A DNA stretch of 64,000 nt, taken from Parabacteroides chinchillae (GTDB taxonomy: Bacteria > Bacteroidota > Bacteroidia > Bacteroidales > Tannerellaceae). Below the pieces are notes generated by a model, which saw nothing but the letters and a program-made list of their open reading frames with translations, had not been told where the DNA came from and ran no database searches. Below are positions 45,834 through 54,136 of this stretch, one piece after another. The DNA lies in the NCBI RefSeq assembly GCF_900108035.1, contig NZ_FNVS01000001.1, positions 124,001 to 188,000 on the forward strand, in the 5' to 3' direction. How positions within the stretch are numbered: the stretch's first letter is position 1; each line of letters begins with the position of its first letter. The position numbers and the translations under genes are program-made.

Positions 45834-48800
45834 ATGTTGAAAAACTTTAAACCTGTCAGCTTAATTCTATTTGCAGGTGCTTTGTGTTTCTCAGGAAACG
45901 CCTATGCAGACCTTGCACCTGTTAAGCAAAGTACCAACATTTCCCAACAATCGGGAAAAGTTACAGGTACAGTAGAAGATGCATTAGGTCCTGTTACCGG
46001 AGCATCTGTAGTTGTAAAAGGAACAACCAATGGAACCATTACCGACTTTGACGGTAATTTCGCATTGGAAGGTGTACAAAAAGGAGATGTCATCCAGATA
46101 TCTTTCATTGGTTACACAAGTCAGGAAATCACTTACAACGGCCAGCCTTTGGGAATAATCAATCTGGCGGAAGACACTCAGAAACTGGATGAAGTAGTTG
46201 TTACTGCTTTAGGTATCAAACGTGAAAAGAAAGCATTGGGATATGCTACGCAAGAATTGAAAGGTGACGCTATCCTGGATTCTCGCGAAAGCAATGTGAC
46301 CAACGCCTTATCCGGTAAAGTTTCCGGTTTGCAGGTTGTTCGTTCTTCCGGTGGTCCGGGTGCTTCTTCCAAAATTGTTCTTCGTGGTAACAATTCTATC
46401 ACAGGAACAAACCAACCTTTGATCGTAATTGACGGTATACCTATGGATAACTTCCAGGGCGGTGTAGCCGACGCATGGGGTAACAAAGGACCTGACATGG
46501 GTAACGGTCTTTCCGATATTAATCCGGAAGACATCGAATCGATGAACGTATTGAAAGGTGCTTCTGCAGCAGCTCTTTACGGTTCCCGTGCCGGTAACGG
46601 TGTTATTTTGATCACCACTAAATCCGGTAAAAAACAGTCAGGACTGGGTATCACTGTTAATGCAGGAGTAACTGCCGAAACTATGTTTATGCAGCCAGAC
46701 ATCCAAAATTCTTACGGACAAGGATCAACCGGCATTTATGATGTGAAATCACGTGCCAGCTGGGGTCCTATAGCCGACGGCTCTGTAAACATCGATAGTT
46801 GGAATGGTAAAAATGTACCGATGTATACTTATGACAACGTTGGTAATTATTTCGATACAGGTGTATCATTTAACGAAGGTATTTCTTTCCAGCAGGCAAA
46901 CGAAGGTACTTCGGTATTCGCTTCTATCAATCGTTCTGACGACAAAGGTATTGTTCCAGGTGCAAAACTGAGCAAGACTTCTATTAACTTGCGCGGTACA
47001 ATGGAATTTGGTCCGGACAAGCGCTGGAAACTGGATGGAAAGGTTAACTACCTGAACAACATCGGACATAACCGTCCTCTCCAAGGTATCAACCAGTCAA
47101 ATGCATTCAGCACTATCTACAACTTACCTCGTTCAATCAATATCCTCGATCTGAAAGATTGTCTGGACGAAGACGGCAATATGATTTGGTGGGATACGGA
47201 AAGTACACCGCAGGAAAACCCGTACTGGACAAAACAGTACAGAACAAATGAAGATACACGTAACCGTTTCCTGGGTACGATGTCTTTGTCTTATAAGATT
47301 TTTGACTGGTGGAACGTTGAATTAAAAGGTGGTACGGACTACTATACAACAACAACTACCAGCAAACTATATGCAGGAGGAAATGTTACTCCTAAAGGTA
47401 ATTACTCCGAAGGTTCTGAAACTTTCTACGAAAACAACTTCAGTTTCCTGACTACAGCTCAAAAAGACAATCTGCTCGGTAAATTCGGTGGTTTTGTAAC
47501 ATTTGGTGGTAACTTAATGATACAAAAAAGATCCGTAGAAAAAATCTCTACCGGCGACTTACTGATCCCGAACCTATTCTCCATCAACAATGCTGTTGAC
47601 AAAAATAAGATGGGACTTGAATATACTTTGACGCAACGCAAAATGAATTCATTATACGGTTCATTCCAGATCAATTATGACGGTTGGATGTTCTTGGACA
47701 TCACGGCTCGTAACGACTGGTCGTCTACCATGAGCAAGGTAAACCGTTCCTATTTTTACCCATCTGTTAGCTTATCTGCCGTAATATCGGATATGGTTCA
47801 AAAAAACGGAGGCTCTTTACCAGAATGGATGACATTCGCTAAAGTACGTGCCTCTTTTGCAGAAGTGGGTAATGACTTGGATCCATATCAACTGTATACA
47901 GTATATTCAATGAGCAAAGACCCATACGGAAATCCGGTTGCCAGTCCGGGAAGTGTACTTTTTAATCCGGATGTACGCTCAGAGTTAATTAAGTCATGGG
48001 AAGCCGGTGTTGATTTGAAATTCCTCAACAACCGCTTAGGTATCGACTTCGCGTGGTATAAGAGTAACGCTACCCGCCAGTTGTTGGATTTACCGCTAGA
48101 CCCGTTCTCCGGCTATTCAAGCAAAAAGATCAATGCCGGTAACATTCAGAACTCAGGTGTGGAACTTATGGCTTATGCAGATATCTTCCAGAACCCGAAA
48201 GGTTTTAGCTGGAACATAACTGCTAACTTATCATTCAACCGCAATAAGGTTATCGACCTGTACGAAGGTATCAAAGAAATGGGATTATCCGACGGTTCTT
48301 TCAATGACGAAGTAAAAGTAGTAGCCCATACCGGCGGTATGTACGGTGATATATACGGTAAGAAATTCCAACGTGTGGAAAGTGGTGCTGACGCAGGCAA
48401 AATTATTGTGGACGCACAAGGTTTACCTTTGTTGACTTCTGATCTGCAGTATTTAGGAAACCAGCAACCTAAATGTATGCTTGGTATCACCAACACATTC
48501 AATTATAAGAATATCTCTTTGAGCTTCTTGATTGACGCACGTATCGGTGGTAAAATCTATTCGGCTACAACAGCTAAAATGTATTACAATGGTTCGGCAG
48601 CAGGAACAGTCGTAAACGGTGCTCGTGAAGAATTTGTTGTACCGAATTCTGTTACAGCTTCCGGAGATGGCTATACAGCAAATAACACATCTGTTACTCC
48701 TCAGTTATACTGGGAACGCGTTGGTACAGGCAACCTGGGTGTTGGAGAAGCATTCCTTTATGACGCAACAAACGTTCGCCTTCGTAACTTAACGCTAGGC

Positions 48801-49010
48801 TACACGTTCGACAAGAAGTTATTGGCAAAAACACCGCTGGAACGTTTGCGTTTATCTTTCACAGCAAACAACCTGTGGATGATTGCAAGCCACTTGGAAG
48901 GTATTGACCCTGAATCGGTGTCGACAACAAATACCAATGCTACCGGTATTGAATTGGGCGCGGCTCCTACTTCCCGCTCATATACATTTAATGTTACAGT
49001 TGGTTTCTAA
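45834..49010 (+). CDS. SusC/RagA-family TonB-dependent transporter (right operon)
   Basis: A 1058-aa outer-membrane importer. A signal peptide ends near GNAYA. The regulatory domain (VTGTVEDALGPVTGASVVVK), the TonB-box-like DEVVVTALGI, a plug with IDGIPMDNFQGGVADAWG and a barrel ending YTFNVTVGF follow. It pairs with the SusD 19 bases downstream. The left SusC is a close paralogue; differences concentrate in barrel loops, which suggests related but different ligands. Codons are strongly biased (GGT, CGT, AAC, TCT), unlike the left copy, as expected of an abundant protein. The only consensus promoters I see upstream are in the candidate invertible segment. Confidence 0.93.
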   Translation: MLKNFKPVSLILFAGALCFSGNAYADLAPVKQSTNISQQSGKVTGTVEDALGPVTGASVVVKGTTNGTITDFDGNFALEGVQKGDVIQISFIGYTSQEITYNGQPLGIINLAEDTQKLDEVVVTALGIKREKKALGYATQELKGDAILDSRESNVTNALSGKVSGLQVVRSSGGPGASSKIVLRGNNSITGTNQPLIVIDGIPMDNFQGGVADAWGNKGPDMGNGLSDINPEDIESMNVLKGASAAALYGSRAGNGVILITTKSGKKQSGLGITVNAGVTAETMFMQPDIQNSYGQGSTGIYDVKSRASWGPIADGSVNIDSWNGKNVPMYTYDNVGNYFDTGVSFNEGISFQQANEGTSVFASINRSDDKGIVPGAKLSKTSINLRGTMEFGPDKRWKLDGKVNYLNNIGHNRPLQGINQSNAFSTIYNLPRSINILDLKDCLDEDGNMIWWDTESTPQENPYWTKQYRTNEDTRNRFLGTMSLSYKIFDWWNVELKGGTDYYTTTTTSKLYAGGNVTPKGNYSEGSETFYENNFSFLTTAQKDNLLGKFGGFVTFGGNLMIQKRSVEKISTGDLLIPNLFSINNAVDKNKMGLEYTLTQRKMNSLYGSFQINYDGWMFLDITARNDWSSTMSKVNRSYFYPSVSLSAVISDMVQKNGGSLPEWMTFAKVRASFAEVGNDLDPYQLYTVYSMSKDPYGNPVASPGSVLFNPDVRSELIKSWEAGVDLKFLNNRLGIDFAWYKSNATRQLLDLPLDPFSGYSSKKINAGNIQNSGVELMAYADIFQNPKGFSWNITANLSFNRNKVIDLYEGIKEMGLSDGSFNDEVKVVAHTGGMYGDIYGKKFQRVESGADAGKIIVDAQGLPLLTSDLQYLGNQQPKCMLGITNTFNYKNISLSFLIDARIGGKIYSATTAKMYYNGSAAGTVVNGAREEFVVPNSVTASGDGYTANNTSVTPQLYWERVGTGNLGVGEAFLYDATNVRLRNLTLGYTFDKKLLAKTPLERLRLSFTANNLWMIASHLEGIDPESVSTTNTNATGIELGAAPTSRSYTFNVTVGF

Positions 49011-49029
49011 TTGAAAGGAAAATTAAAGT

Positions 49030-50982
49030 ATGAAGACATTTAATAAAATAATGATAGGTCTTGCTTCTTCGGCAGCACTGTTATTCACAGCATGCAGCGA
49101 TTTTGAAGAGATAAACAAAGACCCTAACGCCGTAAGCGAAGACAATGTGCAGGTTGCTCACTTGCTAAACAAATCGATAACTGAAGCACAAATGGACCCC
49201 CATATTGCAGAACGTATATTCGTATTGACATGGAAACGTGCTGCTCGTTTTGACCGTTCCAGTGGTTTTACTATTGGTGCAGATAACGAAGGTTGGAATA
49301 ATGACTATTTTGGGACAGGCTACGGTGTTGGTTGGTTAAACAATGTAAATGCAGCTATTAACCTCGCCGAAAAACGCATTGCAGACGGAACAGCTAAGTC
49401 ATACGAAAAAAACGTATATCAAATGGCCCGTATCTGGCGTGCTTATCTGATTTCAGAGTTGGCAGATTGCTTCGGCCCGATTCCAACAATCAATAAATTT
49501 GATGGAAGTGTTGCCCCTTACCAAAGTGTAGAAGAAATCTATACATTTATCTTAGCAGAGTTGAAAGATGCCGTATCAAAAATAGATGAAGCCGAAGATA
49601 TGTCTCCGATTACGGGAGCCAATAACGTTTCAGACCAGTTCTATGAAGGAGACATGAAGAAATGGAAAAAATACGGCAATTCTTTACGCTTACGTTTGGC
49701 TATGCGCTTGACCGTAGCCAACCCAGCTTTAGCCAAAAGTGAATTTGAAAACGCAGCTAAAGGCGATCTGATCACTACATTGAACGACATGGCTCAGGTA
49801 CAGGAAAAAGACGGATGGGATGGTGCTGCCGGTGTTATGTCCCGTACATGGAACCCGCAACCTATATCGGCTACTATGAATAACATCTTCCTTGGCTTAG
49901 GGGGCATCGATATTCAGGTTGCTGATGAGATCAAAAACGATGTGAAGATCAAAAGCGCCACGAAGTATATGGGATTACGCTTTGATAAGCATTTACCAAC
50001 TTCTACGAATGATCCGAGCGCCGGTTTCTTTTATGACGGTTTACCCGACAAAATCGACCCGCGCGCACTTACACTGTATAACATTCCGGGGTATAAAGAC
50101 AATGTTATTTATTCCGATTATATCGGAGAACCTGCAACAACTGCCCGTTTGGCAGATCCGGCAACAGGAGAACTTGTTGACAAAAACAATAAGGATTATA
50201 TGAAGTTAACCGTTAAGTATACATGGAATACGTGGGTTGCCGGTAAATGGGATAAAAAATCCAGTTTATCAACAGAACTGACCGGTGCTTCGAAGAACTA
50301 TCCTTCAATTGCCAAAAAATTCCGCATGAGCACCAACAAACGTGTTTGGTTTGCTCCGTGGGAAACGTACTTCTTATTGGCAGAAGCAGCTGTATACGGA
50401 TGGAGTGTTCCCGGAACAGCCCAGTCTAATTATGAATCGGGGATTGCTGCAAGCTTCGAATACAATGAAGTATCCCAATTTCTTGGCGATTATCTGAAAT
50501 CTACAGACTATAACCGCGTAGGTACGTCTGTTGCATTTAATCATACGGTAGAAGCTACTCCGCATGAAGTAACCTATTATGACGGTTATACCGGTGAAGC
50601 AAAGACTATGACTTATACTTATCCGAAGAATTCTATCTACAAAAACGGACAGTATAACAATGATCATCTGACGAAGATTATCACACAAAAATATATCGCT
50701 CAGAATCCATGGTTGCCTCTGGAAGCTTGGTCTGACCACCGTCGTTTGGGATTACCTTTCTTCGAAAACCAGGCAGTAGAAATAGATTACAATCCAACAG
50801 CACATGAAGTGCCATTGACCAAAAGTACAGCAAAAGAATGTAAATGGGAATTTTATCCAAAACGGATGCGTTACCCATCTAGCTTAGAAACGAACAGTAA
50901 AGATAGTTACGACCAGGCTATGCAATTACTCGGCGGTGTAAATGACACCAATAATCCTCTGTGGTGGGAAATGAAGAAATAA
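49030..50982 (+). CDS. SusD/RagB-family nutrient-binding lipoprotein (right operon)
   Basis: The surface partner of the right SusC, 650 aa. A lipoprotein signal with lipobox FTAC (Cys22) leads into FEEINKDPNAVSEDNVQVAH. SusD-like_2 features include VLTWKRAARFDRSSG, a middle region SRTWNPQPISATM and a C-terminal LPLEAWSDHRRLGLP. It is a paralogue of the left SusD. No glycoside hydrolase, sulfatase, sigma/anti-sigma pair or hybrid two-component regulator is linked to either susCD pair, so the substrate is unclear; peptides or simple glycans are both possible. Confidence 0.92.
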   Translation: MKTFNKIMIGLASSAALLFTACSDFEEINKDPNAVSEDNVQVAHLLNKSITEAQMDPHIAERIFVLTWKRAARFDRSSGFTIGADNEGWNNDYFGTGYGVGWLNNVNAAINLAEKRIADGTAKSYEKNVYQMARIWRAYLISELADCFGPIPTINKFDGSVAPYQSVEEIYTFILAELKDAVSKIDEAEDMSPITGANNVSDQFYEGDMKKWKKYGNSLRLRLAMRLTVANPALAKSEFENAAKGDLITTLNDMAQVQEKDGWDGAAGVMSRTWNPQPISATMNNIFLGLGGIDIQVADEIKNDVKIKSATKYMGLRFDKHLPTSTNDPSAGFFYDGLPDKIDPRALTLYNIPGYKDNVIYSDYIGEPATTARLADPATGELVDKNNKDYMKLTVKYTWNTWVAGKWDKKSSLSTELTGASKNYPSIAKKFRMSTNKRVWFAPWETYFLLAEAAVYGWSVPGTAQSNYESGIAASFEYNEVSQFLGDYLKSTDYNRVGTSVAFNHTVEATPHEVTYYDGYTGEAKTMTYTYPKNSIYKNGQYNNDHLTKIITQKYIAQNPWLPLEAWSDHRRLGLPFFENQAVEIDYNPTAHEVPLTKSTAKECKWEFYPKRMRYPSSLETNSKDSYDQAMQLLGGVNDTNNPLWWEMKK

Positions 50983-51003
50983 ACTTCGTTTAAATCATAT
51001 ACT

Positions 51004-51040
51004 AGAAAAGGCTATCTCCACAATGGAGATAGCCTTTTCT
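51004..51040. terminator. Bidirectional terminator after the right susCD operon
   Basis: A perfect 17-bp stem, AGAAAAGGCTATCTCCA (51004-51020) with its complement at 51024-51040, and a 3-base loop. It lies between convergent susD and M28 peptidase genes. Confidence 0.85.
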
Positions 51041-51047
51041 TATCTTC

Positions 51048-52046
51048 TTAAAAACTTTTTTCATTTGCCATATTCCACATATTCAGGAAAGAGGCTTTTG
51101 TGATATTGACTACTTTGTCCCAATTAATTTTTGAAGCTTCATCACCCGGTAAATGATAATCAGGATGTCCATCCGTATGATACCAGATAATAGGAATACC
51201 TAATTTAGCAAAAGTCCCATTATCGCTCCCACCCGTCGGATTATCCCATGGACGGTAATCAGGATCCAGATTCAGATTATACTGTTTAATGTCGTTTTTC
51301 AACCATTTACCAAAAACAGGATGCGACTCTGTATAGAAGTAAACAAAATAGGAAGGGCGCTCTTCTATATGATTACGGCCTATCATATCAAAATTGAGAT
51401 ATCCTTTTACTTTACTAATTTCAGGGAAAGACTGGGCAAAGGCTTTAGACCCAAGTAACCCCTTTTCTTCTCCATCCCAAAAAGTAAAAAGAACTGTTCG
51501 TTCCGGTTTTTCGCCTGTAGCCTGAAAAGCACGCGCAATCTGTAATACGGCAGAAACGCCCGAGGCGTTATCGTCCGCCCCATTATATATCTGATCGCCG
51601 GCTAGCATCGGGTCAATACCCAAATGATCATAATGAGCTCCTACTATCACGTATTCATTTGGGTTCTTTCCCTCTATCTTCCCTATAATATTATTCATTG
51701 CCAGCTTTTGATGTACCCCTTTTTTCAACCTTGAAATAGAATCTGGATGGACCTGCCAACGGCCATTCTTTTGTCGTTCTACATGATAAGCTTCAAACGG
51801 ATGATAGTATGAACCGCCTAATGGCTCTATCCCGAAGGATTTCAAATTGGCAACTATATATTCTGCAGCTATCCGCCCACCGGGGAAACCGGCTTCGCGT
51901 CCCTGCAGCTCATCACTAGCCAGGAAGCCGATATGAGCTTCGGCAGTTGCCTGATTTATTACATCCAAACCTTTTTGCTGGGGAGATTGTGCCCACAGGG
52001 CAGTACTTAAAAACAATGATACTAAAAGAAATCCTGATTTATTCAT
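51048..52046 (-). CDS. Secreted M28-family zinc aminopeptidase
   Basis: An exported metallopeptidase of 332 aa. A signal peptide ends near TALWAQ. The two-zinc site is visible: His in IVGAHYDHLG, bridging Asp in YNGADDNASGV, catalytic Glu-Glu in FWDGEEKGLLGS and a later Asp in YLNFDMIGRNH. It has no PA insert or other extra domain. The likely role is removal of N-terminal residues from peptides in the periplasm; the preferred residue (or glutaminyl-cyclase activity, found in some relatives) is open. It has its own promoter. Confidence 0.9.
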   Translation of the reverse strand: MNKSGFLLVSLFLSTALWAQSPQQKGLDVINQATAEAHIGFLASDELQGREAGFPGGRIAAEYIVANLKSFGIEPLGGSYYHPFEAYHVERQKNGRWQVHPDSISRLKKGVHQKLAMNNIIGKIEGKNPNEYVIVGAHYDHLGIDPMLAGDQIYNGADDNASGVSAVLQIARAFQATGEKPERTVLFTFWDGEEKGLLGSKAFAQSFPEISKVKGYLNFDMIGRNHIEERPSYFVYFYTESHPVFGKWLKNDIKQYNLNLDPDYRPWDNPTGGSDNGTFAKLGIPIIWYHTDGHPDYHLPGDEASKINWDKVVNITKASFLNMWNMANEKSF

Positions 52047-52096
52047 CCCGTTATGTTTCTGAGTTTATTTATAGAAATAGTTTTAAGCTCTGATTG

Positions 52097-52104
52097 CAAA
52101 GATA
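52097..52104 (-). promoter_or_regulatory. -7 element of the M28 peptidase gene
   Basis: TATCTTTG on the minus strand, 51 bases upstream of the ATG and just downstream of the previous gene's terminator. Confidence 0.6.
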
Positions 52105-52121
52105 AAGGTTTCATTGAAAAC

Positions 52122-52161
52122 AAAAAAGGCTTTCCATCGCTCTTTGGCAGCGTAGAAAGCC
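52122..52161 (-). terminator. Intrinsic terminator of the 55-aa gene
   Basis: On the minus strand GGCTTTC and GAAAGCC arms (plus-strand 128-134 and 155-161 of the 52-kb block) are extended by CGCT/AGCG inner pairs and followed by a run of six T (52122-52127). Confidence 0.7.
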
Positions 52162-52253
52162 GGATCATTCCTTTTTTCGAACTCACCATCCCGTTTTATA
52201 CGGAGGTGAGGATATTTAAAGTATTGTTTAATTCAAATAAATTGCAGTATTAA

Positions 52254-52421
52254 TTAATTCTTTACTGCAATTGCGTTCATTTCGTCCATAAGACGACGAA
52301 TTTCAGCATTTACCCGTTGACACATTGAACCATTTCCAACAGCCTGATAACGGTCTGCCTGATAACGCAACATCGCTAAAGCACGTAAGCTTTTTTCATT
52401 TTCTCTCATCATCATAATCAT
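52254..52421 (-). CDS. 55-aa protein of unknown function
   Basis: A short gene with three methionine codons close together near the start (MIMMMRENEKSLRALAML); the first ATG (52421) or any of the next three could be used. The product is charged and helical (RYQADRYQAVGNGSMCQRVN, then AEIRRLMDEMNAIAVKN), with no signal peptide. It has a consensus promoter at 52500-52507 and a terminator at 52122-52161, so it stands as its own transcript. I do not recognise the family. Coding-like codon choice and this context make it a more convincing gene than its size suggests. Confidence 0.6.
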   Translation of the reverse strand: MIMMMRENEKSLRALAMLRYQADRYQAVGNGSMCQRVNAEIRRLMDEMNAIAVKN

Positions 52422-52499
52422 TTTAATTTATACTTTCCACGCTTGGAAAGCTTGGGTTAATAATACACGTCCTATACAATCTTTTTCCTTAGTACGCTA

Positions 52500-52507
52500 C
52501 AAAGATA
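52500..52507 (-). promoter_or_regulatory. -7 element of the 55-aa gene
   Basis: TATCTTTG on the minus strand, an exact consensus. The leader of about 70 bases contains a small CTTTCCA/TGGAAAG hairpin. Confidence 0.6.
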
Positions 52508-52603
52508 ACCATTTTTTTTGATAAAATGTTGTACAACATAATAAATTATTTCGTTTTTCATTTTTTTAGCCTTTAAAAAGCCTGCATTCTATTGAATATT
52601 CAT

Positions 52604-53146
52604 TCATTCCACAGGCGTCAATTCTCCTGTAATTGAATCAATTACAAACCCTCTTACCACAATATCCTTCGGTATCAGGGGATGTTTATATATTTGCTCT
52701 ACAGTTTCATGAACAGACTCTTCGGATGTATGAAACCCGTGCAACCACGATTCGAAATCGATACCGCAATAGCGCATCATATCTATATGGTCCTGAGGTA
52801 TTCCGCGTGCTTTCATTTTCTCAATCAACTCAGCACTATTCATATGTTTAGCTCCGCAATCAGTATGACCAATAATCATAATCTCCTCCACTCCCAGCTC
52901 ATAAATAGCAACCAATAAGCTACGGATCACACTACCGAACGGGTGCGATATAATAGCACCGGCATTCTTGATCACCTTAACATCTCCGTTTTTCAAGCCT
53001 AAGGCCGCCGGAAGCAGTTCGGTCAGACGGGTATCCATACAAGATACAATAGCAATCTTCTTATCAGGAAATTTGGTTGTTATATACTTTTCATACCCTT
53101 TGTTCTTCACGAACCCACGATTAAACTGAACTAATTCGTCTATCAT
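52604..53146 (-). CDS. Beta-class carbonic anhydrase
   Basis: Interconverts CO2 and bicarbonate in the cytoplasm. The zinc ligands Cys36 and Asp38 (SCMDTR), His94 and Cys97 (GHTDCG) are all in place, with the catalytic Asp/Arg pair Asp38-Arg40. The 180-aa length fits the compact type. It lies 31 bases downstream of the HAD phosphatase gene on the same strand, so the two may be co-transcribed. Confidence 0.93.
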   Translation of the reverse strand: MIDELVQFNRGFVKNKGYEKYITTKFPDKKIAIVSCMDTRLTELLPAALGLKNGDVKVIKNAGAIISHPFGSVIRSLLVAIYELGVEEIMIIGHTDCGAKHMNSAELIEKMKARGIPQDHIDMMRYCGIDFESWLHGFHTSEESVHETVEQIYKHPLIPKDIVVRGFVIDSITGELTPVE

Positions 53147-53177
53147 AATTCCCCCTTTATTTGAATAACAATTCAGG

Positions 53178-53954
53178 TCAAATAATGTTGAAATGCTTTA
53201 ATGCATTATAAATGCCATTATCATCCACCGAAGTGGTTACATAATCTGCAGATTTCATTACATCTTCGGCCGCATTACCCATCGCAACCCCCATTCCTGC
53301 ATGTTTTAACATAGCAATATCATTCCCTCCGTCACCAAAAGCCATACACTCATCCAGATTGATCCGGAAATGTTCCAACATCTTATCTATTCCTATCCCC
53401 TTATTACTTCCGACAGGAACTATATCCGTAAATAAAGGATTCCAACGGGTAGACTCACAATGTGACAAGATGGACATAATCCGTTTTTCCTGTTCTGCAG
53501 TAAAAAACGCAATTAGTTGATAAACAGTATTGCCGTAAACGTCTGCTACCGGACGAATAGGAGGCGACGGAAAGTTTAATAAACGGAAAACATCCTTAAC
53601 AGCCTTATCCGTATAGTTCATAAAAATTTCATTTTCCATAACAAAGGCACATGGAAATGAGCCTTCTTTCTCCTGATAATGAACCAAAGATTCTATATCC
53701 TTATCCGGAATACTATGTTTATAAACCACATCATTCTTTCCCGCCAGAACATATCCTCCGTTCAAAGTAACATAACCATCAAATTCCAAATTTCCCAGAT
53801 TATTGATAGAGCTTAAATGACGGCCGGTTGCAATAAACACTTTTATCCCTCTTTTCCTCAATAAGTCAAGTGCATGAATCGTAGACTGAGGTACAACATG
53901 AGTCTTAAAACTAACCAATGTTCCGTCAATATCAAAAAATACAGCCTTAATCAT
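53178..53954 (-). CDS. HAD-superfamily (Cof-type) phosphatase
   Basis: A cytoplasmic phosphatase of the Cof/IIB group, 258 aa. Motif I is FFDIDGTLVSF (residues 6-16), motif II the ATGRHLSS region, and motifs III/IV are GIDKMLEHF and FGDGGNDIAMLKHAG. The large IIB cap domain lies at about 85-185. Substrates in this group are usually sugar phosphates or flavin precursors; the exact one is not predictable. It is upstream of the carbonic anhydrase gene. Its -7 promoter element is listed separately. Confidence 0.9.
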   Translation of the reverse strand: MIKAVFFDIDGTLVSFKTHVVPQSTIHALDLLRKRGIKVFIATGRHLSSINNLGNLEFDGYVTLNGGYVLAGKNDVVYKHSIPDKDIESLVHYQEKEGSFPCAFVMENEIFMNYTDKAVKDVFRLLNFPSPPIRPVADVYGNTVYQLIAFFTAEQEKRIMSILSHCESTRWNPLFTDIVPVGSNKGIGIDKMLEHFRINLDECMAFGDGGNDIAMLKHAGMGVAMGNAAEDVMKSADYVTTSVDDNGIYNALKHFNII

Positions 53955-53987
53955 AACTTAAAATCTTTTTACCTATTAATTTAATAA

Positions 53988-53995
53988 CAAAGATA
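53988..53995 (-). promoter_or_regulatory. -7 element of the HAD phosphatase gene
   Basis: TATCTTTG on the minus strand, 34 bases upstream of the ATG. About 62 bases further upstream (54057-54066) is a GGGTAGGCAA sequence like the repeats at 33063-33128, in the opposite orientation relative to its promoter. Confidence 0.6.
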
Positions 53996-54065
53996 GAGAA
54001 TAAAATTCGTCGAATATGAACACTAATAAGTAAAATTTGGTATCTGACAGTATTTGGGTAGGCAA

Positions 54066-54108
54066 CAAAAAAAGAAACTGCCTGACTATTTGCCGTCAGA
54101 CAGTCTCT
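54066..54108 (-). terminator. Intrinsic terminator of the pyruvate oxidoreductase gene
   Basis: The arms AGAAACTGCCTGAC (54073-54086) and GTCAGACAGTCTCT (54095-54108) pair at 12 of 14 positions. On the minus strand a T run follows. It lies 28 bases after the gene. Confidence 0.75.
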
Positions 54109-54136
54109 CTATTTTATTTAAGAATAATATATTCAA

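Noticed and set aside
52053-52253. 66-codon plus-strand ORF next to the M28 peptidase
   Set aside because: It overlaps the minus-strand promoter and the terminator of the 55-aa gene, with no protein-like pattern.
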